Positions 27,534-37,739 are shown, numbered from the stretch's first letter. The stretch is DNA of 64,000 bases from DATFVA01 sp963832715 (GCA_963832715.1 CAWHVB010000002.1:1-64000); one strand, 5' to 3'. Notes: generated by a model not told the origin, from the sequence alone. A program made the numbers and translations.

Positions 27534-27935
27534 TCAACCAGCTAATTCGTCTGTCATTTTAAGGATATCCTTTTTTTCAACCGGTTTCGACAGGTATCCT
27601 TTTGCCCCCATAGCAAGATATTTTTCTTTATCCCCCTTTAAAGCGTATGCGGTAACCACAAGGATCGGTACTGATCCATACTCAGGGTCGTGAGTTACCT
27701 TCTTAATTACATCGTTTCCGTCGAGTTCACCCGGAAGATTTATATCAAGGATAATCAGAGCATACTTATTTTTTTTTACTTTCTTTAACGCTTCAACTGC
27801 AGTCTGAACAATTTCAACATCATAATAATCCCGGAGGTAGATTTTAAGGATCAGCTGGGTTTCGGTATTATCCTCAACCAGTAATATTTTTTTACGTTCC
27901 TGTTTTGAAGGATCAATAGATGATGAACTTAGCAT
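27534..27935 (-). CDS. Stand-alone response regulator (receiver domain)
   Basis: 133 residues, a single CheY-like domain: acidic pair E21/D22, phosphoacceptor D64 (ILDINLP), T95 and K117 (LSKPV). There is no output domain, so it acts by protein contact. It lies between the KaiC-like pair and the membrane hydroxylase on the same strand. No histidine kinase is adjacent; the nearest is at 51380. Confidence 0.88.
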   Translation of the reverse strand: MLSSSSIDPSKQERKKILLVEDNTETQLILKIYLRDYYDVEIVQTAVEALKKVKKNKYALIILDINLPGELDGNDVIKKVTHDPEYGSVPILVVTAYALKGDKEKYLAMGAKGYLSKPVEKKDILKMTDELAG

Positions 27936-27953
27936 TGGGTTATGATCAATAGT

Positions 27954-28583
27954 TTATGAATTCTCTTTCTTCGAAAAGTTTGTTCCCATTACTTCGTCCC
28001 ATACAGGCGAACTTACACCGAATCCCTTTGTTGAATCCATATAATGGTGTTTCATGTGATGATTTTTAATTGCCAGCCATACTTTATTATGCATGTTGTA
28101 ATGATGCACAGCGTAATGCGTCATATCATAACCCAGGTATCCTAAAATGAATCCGACAAAAAACGGGGCTACAAACATAGTACCCAGGATTAAAGTAAAG
28201 ATAAAATAAAATAAGACAGCAAGAGGCAGACTCACTGAGGGAGGCATTACGAGACGCCTTGAATCATTCGGATAATCATGATGCACCCCATGAAAAATGA
28301 AATGAATCCTGGCGCCGAGTTCCGACTTGAATTCGAAATGGAATAAAAATCTATGGAGTGTATACTCTGCCAGAGACCATACTGCAATACCAAGTATAAC
28401 CAGGGTAAGAATGGTGATTGCTGACTCTTCATATGTAGAAATAGATCTGTAAAGAAAAAAGGAAATTACCGGGATATAGATAAATAGCGGTACTGAAAAG
28501 TGAACCCGGGAGAACATCTCCATGAAATCACTTTCAAACATTCTAGCAGTTTCGTCTTTGTTAGATACGAAATTTTTTGCCAT
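27954..28583 (-). CDS. Fatty acid hydroxylase/sterol desaturase superfamily membrane protein
   Basis: 209 residues with four hydrophobic helices and the di-iron histidine clusters of the superfamily: HRFLFH, HGVHHDYPND, HYAVHHYNMH and NHHMKHHYMD. The arrangement matches fatty acid 2-hydroxylase-like proteins. The expected reaction is O2-dependent hydroxylation of a lipid acyl chain at the inner membrane. It starts 229 bp from the divergent transporter gene and ends 18 bp before the receiver gene, so the two minus-strand genes may be cotranscribed. Confidence 0.8.
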   Translation of the reverse strand: MAKNFVSNKDETARMFESDFMEMFSRVHFSVPLFIYIPVISFFLYRSISTYEESAITILTLVILGIAVWSLAEYTLHRFLFHFEFKSELGARIHFIFHGVHHDYPNDSRRLVMPPSVSLPLAVLFYFIFTLILGTMFVAPFFVGFILGYLGYDMTHYAVHHYNMHNKVWLAIKNHHMKHHYMDSTKGFGVSSPVWDEVMGTNFSKKENS

Positions 28584-28812
28584 CTATGTAATCCTCAACT
28601 GTTATTAAAATCAGATGTTAAGTTAACAAATTAATCATTTATTTATAGGACAAGTGCCATACGTCATATCTAAATTTTCGCCGCAGCCATCAAATATTAA
28701 GTTCCAAAAATATAAATTTTATAAAATAAAATGGAAATTCATTTGATATTAAATATTAAAGTTTTCATATTCTACTTCAAAATTTTACAGTTCATACTTT
28801 TACGGAGGTTAA

Positions 28813-30375
28813 ATGCCGGAAAACGGAGAGCGGGAGCAATGGGGAACTAAAATCGGCCTGATCCTGGCGGTAGCAGGAAATGCGGTCGGACTCGGAAATT
28901 TCCTTAGATTTCCGGTGCAGGCAGCCCAAAATGGCGGCGGCGCATTTATGATCCCATACTTTATCTTTTTCCTTATTCTCGGCATCCCTTTAATGTGGAT
29001 AGAATGGGGCATAGGACGTCATGGAGGAAAATACAGGCACGGCAGCGCTCCAGGTATGTTTGATGTAATCTGGAAAAATAAGCTTGCCAAGTATTTCGGT
29101 GCCCTGGGACTCTTTATTTCCATGACCATTCTGATCTACTATACTTACATAGAATCCTGGACGCTTGGGTTCAGTATATTTTCTGTTTCCAGAATGTATT
29201 TCGACGAGAATACAGCCAGTACAATGCGCAACTTCCTTTATAGCTACCAGGGTAGAGAAACCGGCACTCATTTCAGCAGTCTCCTTCCGGCTTATATATT
29301 GATGCTGATCACTTTCGGGTTAAATTTCTGGATCCTGTTCAAAGGAATTTCAAAGGGGATAGAGAAACTTGCAAAGATAGCCATGCCTCTGTTACTCATA
29401 TTCGGTGTTATTCTGGCCGTTAGAATTATCACTCTCGGCGCTCCTGACCCGGCTTTCCCTGCAAACAGCGTAGAAAACGGCTTCGCTTTTATTTGGAACC
29501 CGGATTTTTCAAAACTGTCAAATCCTTCGATATGGCTTGCAGCTGCGGGACAGATCTTCTTTACACTTTCTGTCGGTATGGGAACTATACACGCATACGC
29601 AAGTTATCTTAAACCTGAGGATGATATTGCTTTATCCGGTTTAACTACAGCAGCTACAAACGAGTTTGCAGAAGTAGTTCTCGGTGCTTCAATAGCAATC
29701 CCTGTTGCAGTAGCATTTTTCGGACTGGATGCTACAAAGGCATTCGCCCAGGGCGGAGCTTTTGACCTGGGATTTGTTTCGATGCCGCTTATCTTTCAAA
29801 AAATTCCTTTAGGTGCTGTATTTGGATTTCTCTGGTTCCTGCTCCTGTTCTTTGCCGGAATAACTTCATCCGTAGCTATGGGTCAACCCGTTGTTGCGTT
29901 CCTTGAGGATGAGTTCGGGATGGACAGGAAAAAAGCCGTTATTGCACTGGGGATAACTGTTTTAATTGCTGTTCAATTTGTTGTTTTCTTCCTGAAATTC
30001 GGCTTCCTCGATGAGATGGATTACTGGGCGGGTACATTCGGTCTTGTTGTATTTGCTTTTATTGAAACTGTGCTGTTTATGTGGGTATACGGTTCAGATA
30101 AAGCATGGAATGAGATGAATGCCGGAGGTGATTTCAAGATCCCCAGAATATTTTTTTACATTATGAAATATATTACACCGCTGGTACTTTTCATTATTAT
30201 GCTCTGGTGGTTAATAAATGATGCAATCCCTATATTTCTCTTATCGAATGTCCAGGCAGAAAATATCCCTTATATATGGGGTTCACGCGCACTGATGTTT
30301 ATAATTGCACTTCTGATTATACTTATGGTTAAGAAGGCGTGGTCAAATCACACAGGTGAGGAACTACAGAGATAA
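28813..30375 (+). CDS. Sodium-dependent symporter, NSS/SNF family
   Basis: 520 residues with about 12 helices. The N-terminus KIGLILAVAGNAVGLGNFLR followed by FPVQAAQNGGGAFMIPY is the family signature, where helix 1 unwinds at the substrate and Na sites. GGAGG lies just before the ATG. NSS proteins import amino acids or similar solutes with Na+. A 38-residue membrane protein follows 25 bp downstream and looks like the small partner subunit known for some bacterial NSS systems. The substrate is not deducible. Confidence 0.92.
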   Translation: MPENGEREQWGTKIGLILAVAGNAVGLGNFLRFPVQAAQNGGGAFMIPYFIFFLILGIPLMWIEWGIGRHGGKYRHGSAPGMFDVIWKNKLAKYFGALGLFISMTILIYYTYIESWTLGFSIFSVSRMYFDENTASTMRNFLYSYQGRETGTHFSSLLPAYILMLITFGLNFWILFKGISKGIEKLAKIAMPLLLIFGVILAVRIITLGAPDPAFPANSVENGFAFIWNPDFSKLSNPSIWLAAAGQIFFTLSVGMGTIHAYASYLKPEDDIALSGLTTAATNEFAEVVLGASIAIPVAVAFFGLDATKAFAQGGAFDLGFVSMPLIFQKIPLGAVFGFLWFLLLFFAGITSSVAMGQPVVAFLEDEFGMDRKKAVIALGITVLIAVQFVVFFLKFGFLDEMDYWAGTFGLVVFAFIETVLFMWVYGSDKAWNEMNAGGDFKIPRIFFYIMKYITPLVLFIIMLWWLINDAIPIFLLSNVQAENIPYIWGSRALMFIIALLIILMVKKAWSNHTGEELQR

Positions 30376-30400
30376 ACTTTAATAAAAGCGAGACTTTATT

Positions 30401-30517
30401 ATGGGACTATCAACTGAAGGTGTTTTTTTTATTTCTATTGCGTGGGGTTGTATAATCACCCTTACTACTTATTGTTTTATACGAGTAATGAAATCTGAAA
30501 GGGAAAACAAAAAATAG
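30401..30517 (+). CDS. MetS-like small subunit of NSS transporter
   Basis: 38 residues: an 8-residue lead, one membrane helix (FFISIAWGCIITLTTYCFI) and a basic tail (RVMKSERENKK). In Corynebacterium the NSS methionine importer MetP needs such a small protein, MetS, and many NSS genes are followed by one. Position (25 bp after the transporter, same strand), length and topology all fit. Sequence similarity itself is hard to judge at this size. Confidence 0.7.
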   Translation: MGLSTEGVFFISIAWGCIITLTTYCFIRVMKSERENKK

Positions 30518-30653
30518 CAGCAGTGGAAAAACGGGAGTAATACTGAACTGGCAGACTGATTTTGCTTAGTTCATGCAACCCGATAGATCAATTCCTTTCA
30601 AGTTTTGACTCAAACTCAGGAGATTAACCTGATCAAATTTTGTTTCGCACGAC

Positions 30654-32033
30654 TCAGTGCGGTATTGTACCGTTTATTTCCTCCTGATCACTTCCATCTT
30701 TATTTTCAGATAAGAAAGCTTTGTTTGTTTCAGTTGCCGCAAGCATAAATTTTCCATTCTCGAGATTTTTATACAACCTGTCCTCCTCGATAAGGTAATA
30801 AAATTTATTTCTGAATTCTTCGAGAGAAATACCGCAGGTTGCAGCATACTTCGCAAGTTCATGAGGATCTTCAAAATCCGCCTGGTTTAACCTGAGCATA
30901 TAACGGCGCGCAATATAAAATGATTCCGAGGAAGGGTCTACCATCCTCACTTTCGTTTTTTTAGTGATTGGATCAAGTATATCTTTAAAGTAAAGCGGTA
31001 CAAAATGTCCGTTTTGAATCGATACCATAGCTCCTGATCCTCCATTCAGCATAAATTGAGCAGCTGAGAATCCCAGATCTCTTGTGTATTCCATATCGAA
31101 AGGAATCGGATCGGCGCAACGAAGTTCGTAACCAATATTCTTTGCGACAATAGTCGCCTTAAGGTTAAACTCTCTCAGTTTTTCCTGGACTTTATACTTC
31201 AGAATCTCTCCGAAGTTAATCTCTGCAATCCTGATATTATCGTGGGCATCTCTTTCAACATCAATGAGCACCTGAAGATCTTCCTGAGCAAGGTGCTCAA
31301 CCAGACCTTCAGCCAGAATCGCGACCCCGTCAGTTTTTCCATAACTCATTCTCTTGACTATTGCACCTACTAAAACATCCACCATATGCGACATTTTTAT
31401 AGTAGGGCCGGGGAATTCTTCCGGAATAACTGTAAGAGTAGCGCCTGCGGCTTTTCCAATACCGAGTGCAAGGTGTCCCGCCTTCCTTCCCATCGAAACA
31501 ACAAAATACCAGCGTGAGGTAGTCTGGGCATCAACCATCAGGTTTTTAACGAGTTCAACTCCTATATGCCTGGCAGTCTGAAATCCGAATGTCGGAATAC
31601 CGTGAGGCAGGTCAAGGTCGTTATCGATTGTTTTCGGAACATGAACAACCTTAATTCTACCCGCAGCCATTTCATCTACTTTCAGTGCACTGTATGCAGT
31701 ATCGTCACCGCCGATAGTAATAAGTTTATCGACATTCAGTCTTAGAAGGGACGTTACAGTATTCTCAAGATGCTTTTTATCTTTTGTAGGGTTCGACCTT
31801 GAGATACCTATATAAGATCCGCCCCTGAAATGTATACGGCTTACATTCTGGATAGTCAGATTTTTTATATGGGTAATATCGCCCTGCATTAACCATTTAA
31901 ATCCATCCTTTATTCCAAGTACATCTATTCCTTCCAGTCCGGCTCTTATCGTAGCTGCTCCGATGACACTGTTAATCCCCGGAGCGGGGCCGCCTCCTAC
32001 AAGTATAGCTAGTTTCTTCGGTGCGATCGTCAT
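30654..32033 (-). CDS. 6-phosphofructokinase, probably PPi-dependent
   Basis: 459 residues, longer than the 320 of bacterial ATP-type PfkA. LVGGGPAPGINSVIGA is the N-terminal phosphate-donor loop. TIGGDDT has the second Asp where ATP-type enzymes carry Gly (GGDG), and PKTIDNDLDLP has Lys instead of Gly; both are hallmarks of the pyrophosphate-dependent group. It phosphorylates fructose 6-phosphate and can work in reverse. It lies 37 bp upstream-to-downstream of the helicase gene on the same strand, with no functional link apparent. Confidence 0.87.
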   Translation of the reverse strand: MTIAPKKLAILVGGGPAPGINSVIGAATIRAGLEGIDVLGIKDGFKWLMQGDITHIKNLTIQNVSRIHFRGGSYIGISRSNPTKDKKHLENTVTSLLRLNVDKLITIGGDDTAYSALKVDEMAAGRIKVVHVPKTIDNDLDLPHGIPTFGFQTARHIGVELVKNLMVDAQTTSRWYFVVSMGRKAGHLALGIGKAAGATLTVIPEEFPGPTIKMSHMVDVLVGAIVKRMSYGKTDGVAILAEGLVEHLAQEDLQVLIDVERDAHDNIRIAEINFGEILKYKVQEKLREFNLKATIVAKNIGYELRCADPIPFDMEYTRDLGFSAAQFMLNGGSGAMVSIQNGHFVPLYFKDILDPITKKTKVRMVDPSSESFYIARRYMLRLNQADFEDPHELAKYAATCGISLEEFRNKFYYLIEEDRLYKNLENGKFMLAATETNKAFLSENKDGSDQEEINGTIPH

Positions 32034-32070
32034 CTTTTCCTTCTCCTTCTCCAGTCTCTGGCTTACTTTT

Positions 32071-34254
32071 TCATAATACTTTTAATTTCGCAAATTTCAG
32101 CATAAGCTGTTTAACATTATTCCCTTCAAAAATAACCGTCGCCTTCTGCATATCGCCTGAACCCGTTACCTGAGTAACACGTCCCAGCCCGAATTTATCG
32201 TGCATTACCTTACTTCCCGGTCTCAACGACTTGTTGTCCTGGTTGAAATCTTCATAATCTACATTTTCAAAGTACTCATAGTACATTTCTTTTTTGGATT
32301 TGCGATTGGAAGATTTCCTGCCGATGCCGCCGTTAACCTCTGTGAATGTGGCCGGTTCAAGTTCATCAATAAATCTTGATCTGCTCTGGTAAGCGACTTC
32401 GCCGAAACGGTAACGGCTTCGTGCGTGAGAAATGTAGACTTTCTGTTTTGCTCTTGTCACAGCCACATAAAACAATCTCCTTTCCTCTTCAACCGTTGCT
32501 TCAGTGCTGAAGCGGTTTGAGAGAGGGAAAATATCTTCCTCGCAGCCGGTTACAAACACGATAGGAAACTCTAATCCTTTTGCACTATGTATAGTCATCA
32601 TCGTAACCACATTTTTGTCGTCTGCATGCATATCTATATCAGCAACGAGTGATACATCCTCCAGGTACTGTTCAAGTTTTGCATCATCGTTTGAATTCGA
32701 AAAATCACTGAGTGCAGATAACAGCTCATTGATATTCTCCCACCTGGCGTGTGACTCCGGGGTATTCTCTTCCTTGAACATACGGAGAACGCCGAGTTCA
32801 TCAACCAGCGCACGTGATAATTCTCCAACTGATAATTTATCTTTCAGCTCGATATATTTATCCAGAAGAACCTTAAATCCTTTTACGTTTTTCTGAATTC
32901 TTTCTTTTATATCTATTACTTCAAAAACTCTTGTCATTGTTTCGAAGAGCGAAATATCATGCTTACGTGCGAACGCTATCATTCTTTTAATTGTTGTACT
33001 TCCAATACCTCTCTGCGGAAAATTCATTATCCTCAATAAACTTTCCTCATCATCCTGGTTAGCGATCACTCTCAGATAGGCAACAATATCCTTAACTTCT
33101 TTTCTTTTATAAAATTCGATACCGCCCACAATTGTGTAAGGAATTTTTTCTCTTCTAAAAATATCCTCAAGCGCCCTTGACTGAGCATTGGTTCTATACA
33201 AAATTCCGAAATCCTTGAGCGATAATTTTTTCCTGGAAATTTCATGTTTAATAAACTTCGCAATCTGAAAAGCTTCATCCTTTTCATCAGCACACTTAAC
33301 AAGGGTGAGGAGTTCGCCATCGTTATTTTCAGTCCATAACGTTTTAATCAGCTGTTCTTTATTATTTTTAATAACTGAATCGGCTGCTGCAAGAATAGTT
33401 TTTGTTGAACGGTAATTCTGTTCAAGCTTAAAGATCTTCTGTTTCGGATAGTCCTTCTGGAAGTCGAGCATATTGCCTACATTCGCACCCCGCCAGCTGT
33501 ATATACTCTGCGCATCGTCACCAACTACTGAAATTTTACCGTCTTTTGTAACAAGGAGTTTAATAAGTTCGTACTGTGCCTTATTAGTATCCTGAAACTC
33601 ATCAACAAGAATGTAATCGAACTTCTTTTTATACTTTGCGTGCACTTTCTGGTTTAGATTAAACAACTCAATAGGCTTCAAAAGAAGATCCTCAAAATCC
33701 ATGGCATTGTTGGCAACCAGCCTTTTCTGATATTCATCATAAATGTCCGCTATTTTCTCTTCTATGAATTCACCCTTATGGCTATTCCTGAACTCAGCAG
33801 GCATTACCATCTGGTTTTTCATAAAACTTATCCTGTGACGGACTGAATTCGGAGTGATTGAATCGAGATCGATATTCAGATTGGAGATAATGTTCTGTAC
33901 CAGTGAGAGCGAATCCTCGGCATCATAAATAGAAAAATTAGCGGCATAATTTATATGTTTGGATTCTATACGGAGTATTCTTGCAAAGATCGAATGAAAA
34001 GTTCCCATCCATAATGCATCCGCCTTGCTGCCTATAAGACTGCGGATCCGGTCTTTCATTTCATTGGCAGCTTTATTTGTAAATGTAAGAGCGAGTATAG
34101 AATCAGGCGGATATCCTTTATCTATAAGATGAGCAATTTTAAAGGTCAATACTTTGGTTTTTCCCGATCCGGCACCTGCTACAATCATCTGGGGGCCGTC
34201 AACATATTCAACGGCTGATTTTTGTTCTTTATTTAATTCTTTTAGGTTTATCAT
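32071..34254 (-). CDS. UvrD/PcrA-type superfamily 1 DNA helicase
   Basis: 727 residues from ATG 34254 (MINLKELNKEQ); an ATG nine codons earlier is less typical. Motif I is AGAGSGKT, motif II LVDEFQDTN, motif III GDDAQSIYSWRGA, motif IV QNYRST, and motif VI VAVTRAKQKVY. The C-terminal RPGSKVMHDKFGLGRVTQV is the PcrA/UvrD tail that touches RNA polymerase in known relatives. A 3'-5' helicase for nucleotide excision and mismatch repair, acting on nicked or gapped DNA. Confidence 0.95.
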   Translation of the reverse strand: MINLKELNKEQKSAVEYVDGPQMIVAGAGSGKTKVLTFKIAHLIDKGYPPDSILALTFTNKAANEMKDRIRSLIGSKADALWMGTFHSIFARILRIESKHINYAANFSIYDAEDSLSLVQNIISNLNIDLDSITPNSVRHRISFMKNQMVMPAEFRNSHKGEFIEEKIADIYDEYQKRLVANNAMDFEDLLLKPIELFNLNQKVHAKYKKKFDYILVDEFQDTNKAQYELIKLLVTKDGKISVVGDDAQSIYSWRGANVGNMLDFQKDYPKQKIFKLEQNYRSTKTILAAADSVIKNNKEQLIKTLWTENNDGELLTLVKCADEKDEAFQIAKFIKHEISRKKLSLKDFGILYRTNAQSRALEDIFRREKIPYTIVGGIEFYKRKEVKDIVAYLRVIANQDDEESLLRIMNFPQRGIGSTTIKRMIAFARKHDISLFETMTRVFEVIDIKERIQKNVKGFKVLLDKYIELKDKLSVGELSRALVDELGVLRMFKEENTPESHARWENINELLSALSDFSNSNDDAKLEQYLEDVSLVADIDMHADDKNVVTMMTIHSAKGLEFPIVFVTGCEEDIFPLSNRFSTEATVEEERRLFYVAVTRAKQKVYISHARSRYRFGEVAYQSRSRFIDELEPATFTEVNGGIGRKSSNRKSKKEMYYEYFENVDYEDFNQDNKSLRPGSKVMHDKFGLGRVTQVTGSGDMQKATVIFEGNNVKQLMLKFAKLKVL

Positions 34255-34533
34255 ACATCCATTCTGATTTTTAAGATGCAAATATAAATATTTGCATCCC
34301 GAATAAAAAGGTAAGAAAATAGTGGAATGGGTAATTTCGCCTTAGTATAACTACGGTCTTTTCACGGGTCCGCAATGTAAAATAACTTGTTATATAGATT
34401 GATTTCATTTAATTTTGCTTCGCATTTTGATAAATAAAACGGGACATTCAGAATAGTCCGTAAATAAATATTTTCTTCATACAAATAATCGTGAGTCGCT
34501 CTTAGTGTATCCGATACTTTCCCGAATAGCCAG

Positions 34534-36765
34534 ATGAAATTATATCCTTTACCTTTTCTTTCTCTCATTCTGATTTTAAGCTTCTCTTCGTTTGCTCAAC
34601 AGACAGGTACATTAAGGGGATTTGTTACTGACTCTCTTTCGGGTGAAGCTCTTCCCTATTCAAATATTCTTATTCAGGAAACTAATTTCGGCGCTTCAGC
34701 AGATCTCAGAGGAATTTTTACAATAACAGGTATCCCCGCAAACAAAGAATATAACGTGCGTGTAACTTATGTAGGATATATAAGCAAATATATCAATGTA
34801 TTCATAAAGCCGGGAGAAGTTACGCAGATCCGGGTATCACTTGCGGAAAGTACTATTAAACTGCAGGAAATAGAAAAGATCGGGAATAAAGTTCATCATG
34901 CAAATGAAACTGATCTGGGGCTTCAAAAACTGAGTGTAAAGGAACTGGAAATGCTGCCTAAAGGGGTTGAGACTGACATCTTCCGTTCTCTTCAATTCCT
35001 TCCGGGTGTGCAGTCGACCGGGGATGTTTCAGCACGCTATTATGTCCGAGGCGGTGCTAGTGATCAAAACCTTGTGCTTCTGAACGGCATCCCCATCTAT
35101 AATCCATTTCATGCACTTGGTCTCTTCAGCATTATAGACCCCGAGATGATAAACGCCGTTGAGTTCTATAAAGGAGGCTTTACAGCTGAATACGGCGGAA
35201 GGTTGTCATCGGTACTTAATATGATAACAAAAGATGGAAACAAAAACCGGTACAGCGGAAACGGAACGCTCAGCTTCCTGACTGGTAAAGCTGCTCTTGA
35301 AGGACCGATTCCCGGAGGTTCATTTATGCTGACCGGCCGGAAAAGTTTGTTCGACCAGGTATTGAAGAAATTTATTAATTTCAAAGATGCTCCATTCAGT
35401 TTCCACGATTTGTCAGGAAAAATTAATTATGCCTCGTCCGACACAAAAAGTCTTACAAAATTTTCGCTGCAGGGATTCAATAGTCATGACGGGTTGAAGA
35501 ATGACGATCCTGCCAAAGCTGATTACAGCTGGACAAATAATCTTTACGGTCTTTACTGGTTCCAGGCCTGGGAGGATGTACCGATTTATTCTGAAGTAAA
35601 TTTTTCTGTAAGTTCATTTGAAGGCGCGATTGATCCGAAACTCAGCGATGCAAAGGAGAGACAGAATTCAATAACGGATGTTACCCTTAAAGCTGATTTC
35701 ACAAATGTTTATGAAAGCCGTGATGAAATTAAGGTCGGTTATAAATTGAAATCAGTAAAAACATCGTATAATTTTGAGAACCTGCAGGGTAATAAATCTG
35801 CTCTCGCTGACCAGGCATTACATTTCAGTCTATACGGCAAGTATAAATTTTTAAGATTTGAAAGTTTCGGAGCTGATATAGGAACAAGAATTAATCTTTT
35901 ATCCTTGACCCAGAAGCACGCTCCTTTCCTCGAACCGAGAGTAAATTTAACGTATGCAATATATCCCTGGCTGATACTCAAAGGAGCCTGGGGCATATAT
36001 ACACAGGAACTGATTACGCTTACAAATGAAAATGAGGTGATTTCATTATTTGAACCCTGGTCAATAGTTCCGGGATATCTTCAGGTTCCCGAAGCTATAC
36101 ATTATGTCGCCGGGCTGGAGTTAAGACTGCCTGATGGATTTTCTTTCAATACCGAAGTTTATTATAAGGATTTAAAACGGACAGCAGAAATTAATCCCAA
36201 TAAAGCTGATGATCAGGATCCGGATCTTGTACAGGCAAGCGGAGAATCTTATGGTGCAGAATTCCTGCTCAAATATGCCCGGAATTTTATTCAGTTCTCG
36301 GCCTCATACTCGCTCAGCTGGGCGTATAGAAATATTAATGGCTGGATCTCCTATCCCAGATACGACTCAAGGAATGCAATAAATTCAAATCTTATTCTTG
36401 ACTTAGGATCCGGGTGGGAAGCCAGCTTCAGCTGGTTTTTTAATTCGGGACTGCCTTTTACTGAGATCGTAGGATATTATGATAAACTGTATTTGAATGA
36501 TCTGTATGGTTTCGGCGGCTTCTATGGTGAATATAATCCTTATACATTGCTTGGCGATCCGAATCTCGGCAGACTGCCGACGTATCACAGGCTTGATATC
36601 GGGATTACAAAGAAATTTAATCTTGGTTTTACCAAAATTGAAGTAAGCGGAAATGTATTGAATGTTTATGACCGTAAAAATATATTTTATTTCGAAAGAG
36701 ACACCGGTAAACGGGTGAACATGTTCCCGGTTTTACCAACTGCTTCGATCAGGATTGAAATATGA
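34534..36765 (+). CDS. TonB-dependent receptor with carboxypeptidase-regulatory domain
   Basis: 743 residues. The signal peptide ends at FAQQ (about residue 22). A CarboxypepD_reg-like domain (GTLRGFVTDSLSGEALPYSN) spans about 25-110. The plug follows with LQFLPGVQSTGDVSARYYVR, LVLLNGIPIYNPFHALG and EYGGRLSSVL, then a 22-strand-type barrel ending in an aromatic/charged last strand (ASIRIEI). It imports a large ligand through the outer membrane, powered by TonB. The stop overlaps the start of the DUF4249-type lipoprotein, a partner commonly paired with these receptors. Confidence 0.92.
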   Translation: MKLYPLPFLSLILILSFSSFAQQTGTLRGFVTDSLSGEALPYSNILIQETNFGASADLRGIFTITGIPANKEYNVRVTYVGYISKYINVFIKPGEVTQIRVSLAESTIKLQEIEKIGNKVHHANETDLGLQKLSVKELEMLPKGVETDIFRSLQFLPGVQSTGDVSARYYVRGGASDQNLVLLNGIPIYNPFHALGLFSIIDPEMINAVEFYKGGFTAEYGGRLSSVLNMITKDGNKNRYSGNGTLSFLTGKAALEGPIPGGSFMLTGRKSLFDQVLKKFINFKDAPFSFHDLSGKINYASSDTKSLTKFSLQGFNSHDGLKNDDPAKADYSWTNNLYGLYWFQAWEDVPIYSEVNFSVSSFEGAIDPKLSDAKERQNSITDVTLKADFTNVYESRDEIKVGYKLKSVKTSYNFENLQGNKSALADQALHFSLYGKYKFLRFESFGADIGTRINLLSLTQKHAPFLEPRVNLTYAIYPWLILKGAWGIYTQELITLTNENEVISLFEPWSIVPGYLQVPEAIHYVAGLELRLPDGFSFNTEVYYKDLKRTAEINPNKADDQDPDLVQASGESYGAEFLLKYARNFIQFSASYSLSWAYRNINGWISYPRYDSRNAINSNLILDLGSGWEASFSWFFNSGLPFTEIVGYYDKLYLNDLYGFGGFYGEYNPYTLLGDPNLGRLPTYHRLDIGITKKFNLGFTKIEVSGNVLNVYDRKNIFYFERDTGKRVNMFPVLPTASIRIEI

Positions 36766-37733
36766 AAAAGTTAATTCTTCTGCTGTTTATATCTGTTATT
36801 GTATTTACTAATTACTCGTGTGAGGAGAATTTTAGCCCCAAAGGAACCTTTCAGCAAAAGTATATTCTATCCTGTGTCATCAGGGCTGATACTTCTGTCC
36901 AGATAGCCACTATCTCCAAAAGTTATAATGTAAACGGTTACGATCCTTATGAAAATACAGAAGATCCTTTCTTAAAAAGTGCTTATATACGCGTTTGGTC
37001 AGGCGATAATGTTTATTTTATGAAAGACAGCAGCGTAGCAAGAACTGATACTTCAAGGTACAAAGGGCCGCTGCATTTCTTTTACCTGGATAATTTTATT
37101 CCGGACAATAATAACCTGATGGAAATTGAAGCTGTACTGCCTGACGGTAAAACGCTCAGAGCATCTACTTCATTGCCTGAAGAGGTTGAATGGAACTATA
37201 CCAATATAGATACGAGTGATACGAATGCATTCAGGATTCCTTCAATTTCCAAAGATTATTTTTCATTCAGCTGGTACCGGGGTTCATCGCTTGGATGGTA
37301 TCTGCCACGATTTGTACTTATATATGCAAAACTTGTAAATGGAACTGAGGAAAGACACGAGGTTCTTGTACCCCAAAAATATGAGAATAATAAACCTGTA
37401 TATTACCAGCCTACAAAAAATTCAACTGTGAGCTTCCAGAACAGTTCACTTGATTCGGTTTTCAGACAAATATCGGCGGGTGATCCCAACAAATCGGAAT
37501 ATAAAATATACGGTGGAATTCTCGAACTACTGGTATTTGACGAGAATCTTTCAAAATATTATTCCAGCACCAATGGTTTTCTTGATGACTATACAATAAG
37601 ACTTGATGAAAATGATTATACAAATGTTGAGGGCGGACTTGGTATTTTCGGATCTTACATTAAACAAAAGAGAGGGAGCCTGATTGACCCGGACTTTATA
37701 AGATCTTTTGGTTATATACCGGCAAATCCCTGA
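36762..37733 (+). CDS. DUF4249-like lipoprotein, TonB-receptor partner
   Basis: 323 residues with a lipoprotein signal (VIVFTNYSC, Cys about residue 20). A beta-rich domain follows in which YILSCVIRADTSVQIATISK and an extended-strand region (LPDGKTLRASTSLPEEVEW) resemble DUF4249 proteins. They are encoded directly after receptors of this kind in Bacteroidota, and their biochemical role is not known to me. The start overlaps the receptor stop by 4 bp (ATGA) and the next gene begins within a few bases, so all three are one operon. Confidence 0.65.
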   Translation: MKKLILLLFISVIVFTNYSCEENFSPKGTFQQKYILSCVIRADTSVQIATISKSYNVNGYDPYENTEDPFLKSAYIRVWSGDNVYFMKDSSVARTDTSRYKGPLHFFYLDNFIPDNNNLMEIEAVLPDGKTLRASTSLPEEVEWNYTNIDTSDTNAFRIPSISKDYFSFSWYRGSSLGWYLPRFVLIYAKLVNGTEERHEVLVPQKYENNKPVYYQPTKNSTVSFQNSSLDSVFRQISAGDPNKSEYKIYGGILELLVFDENLSKYYSSTNGFLDDYTIRLDENDYTNVEGGLGIFGSYIKQKRGSLIDPDFIRSFGYIPANP

Positions 37734-37739
37734 TTGAAA

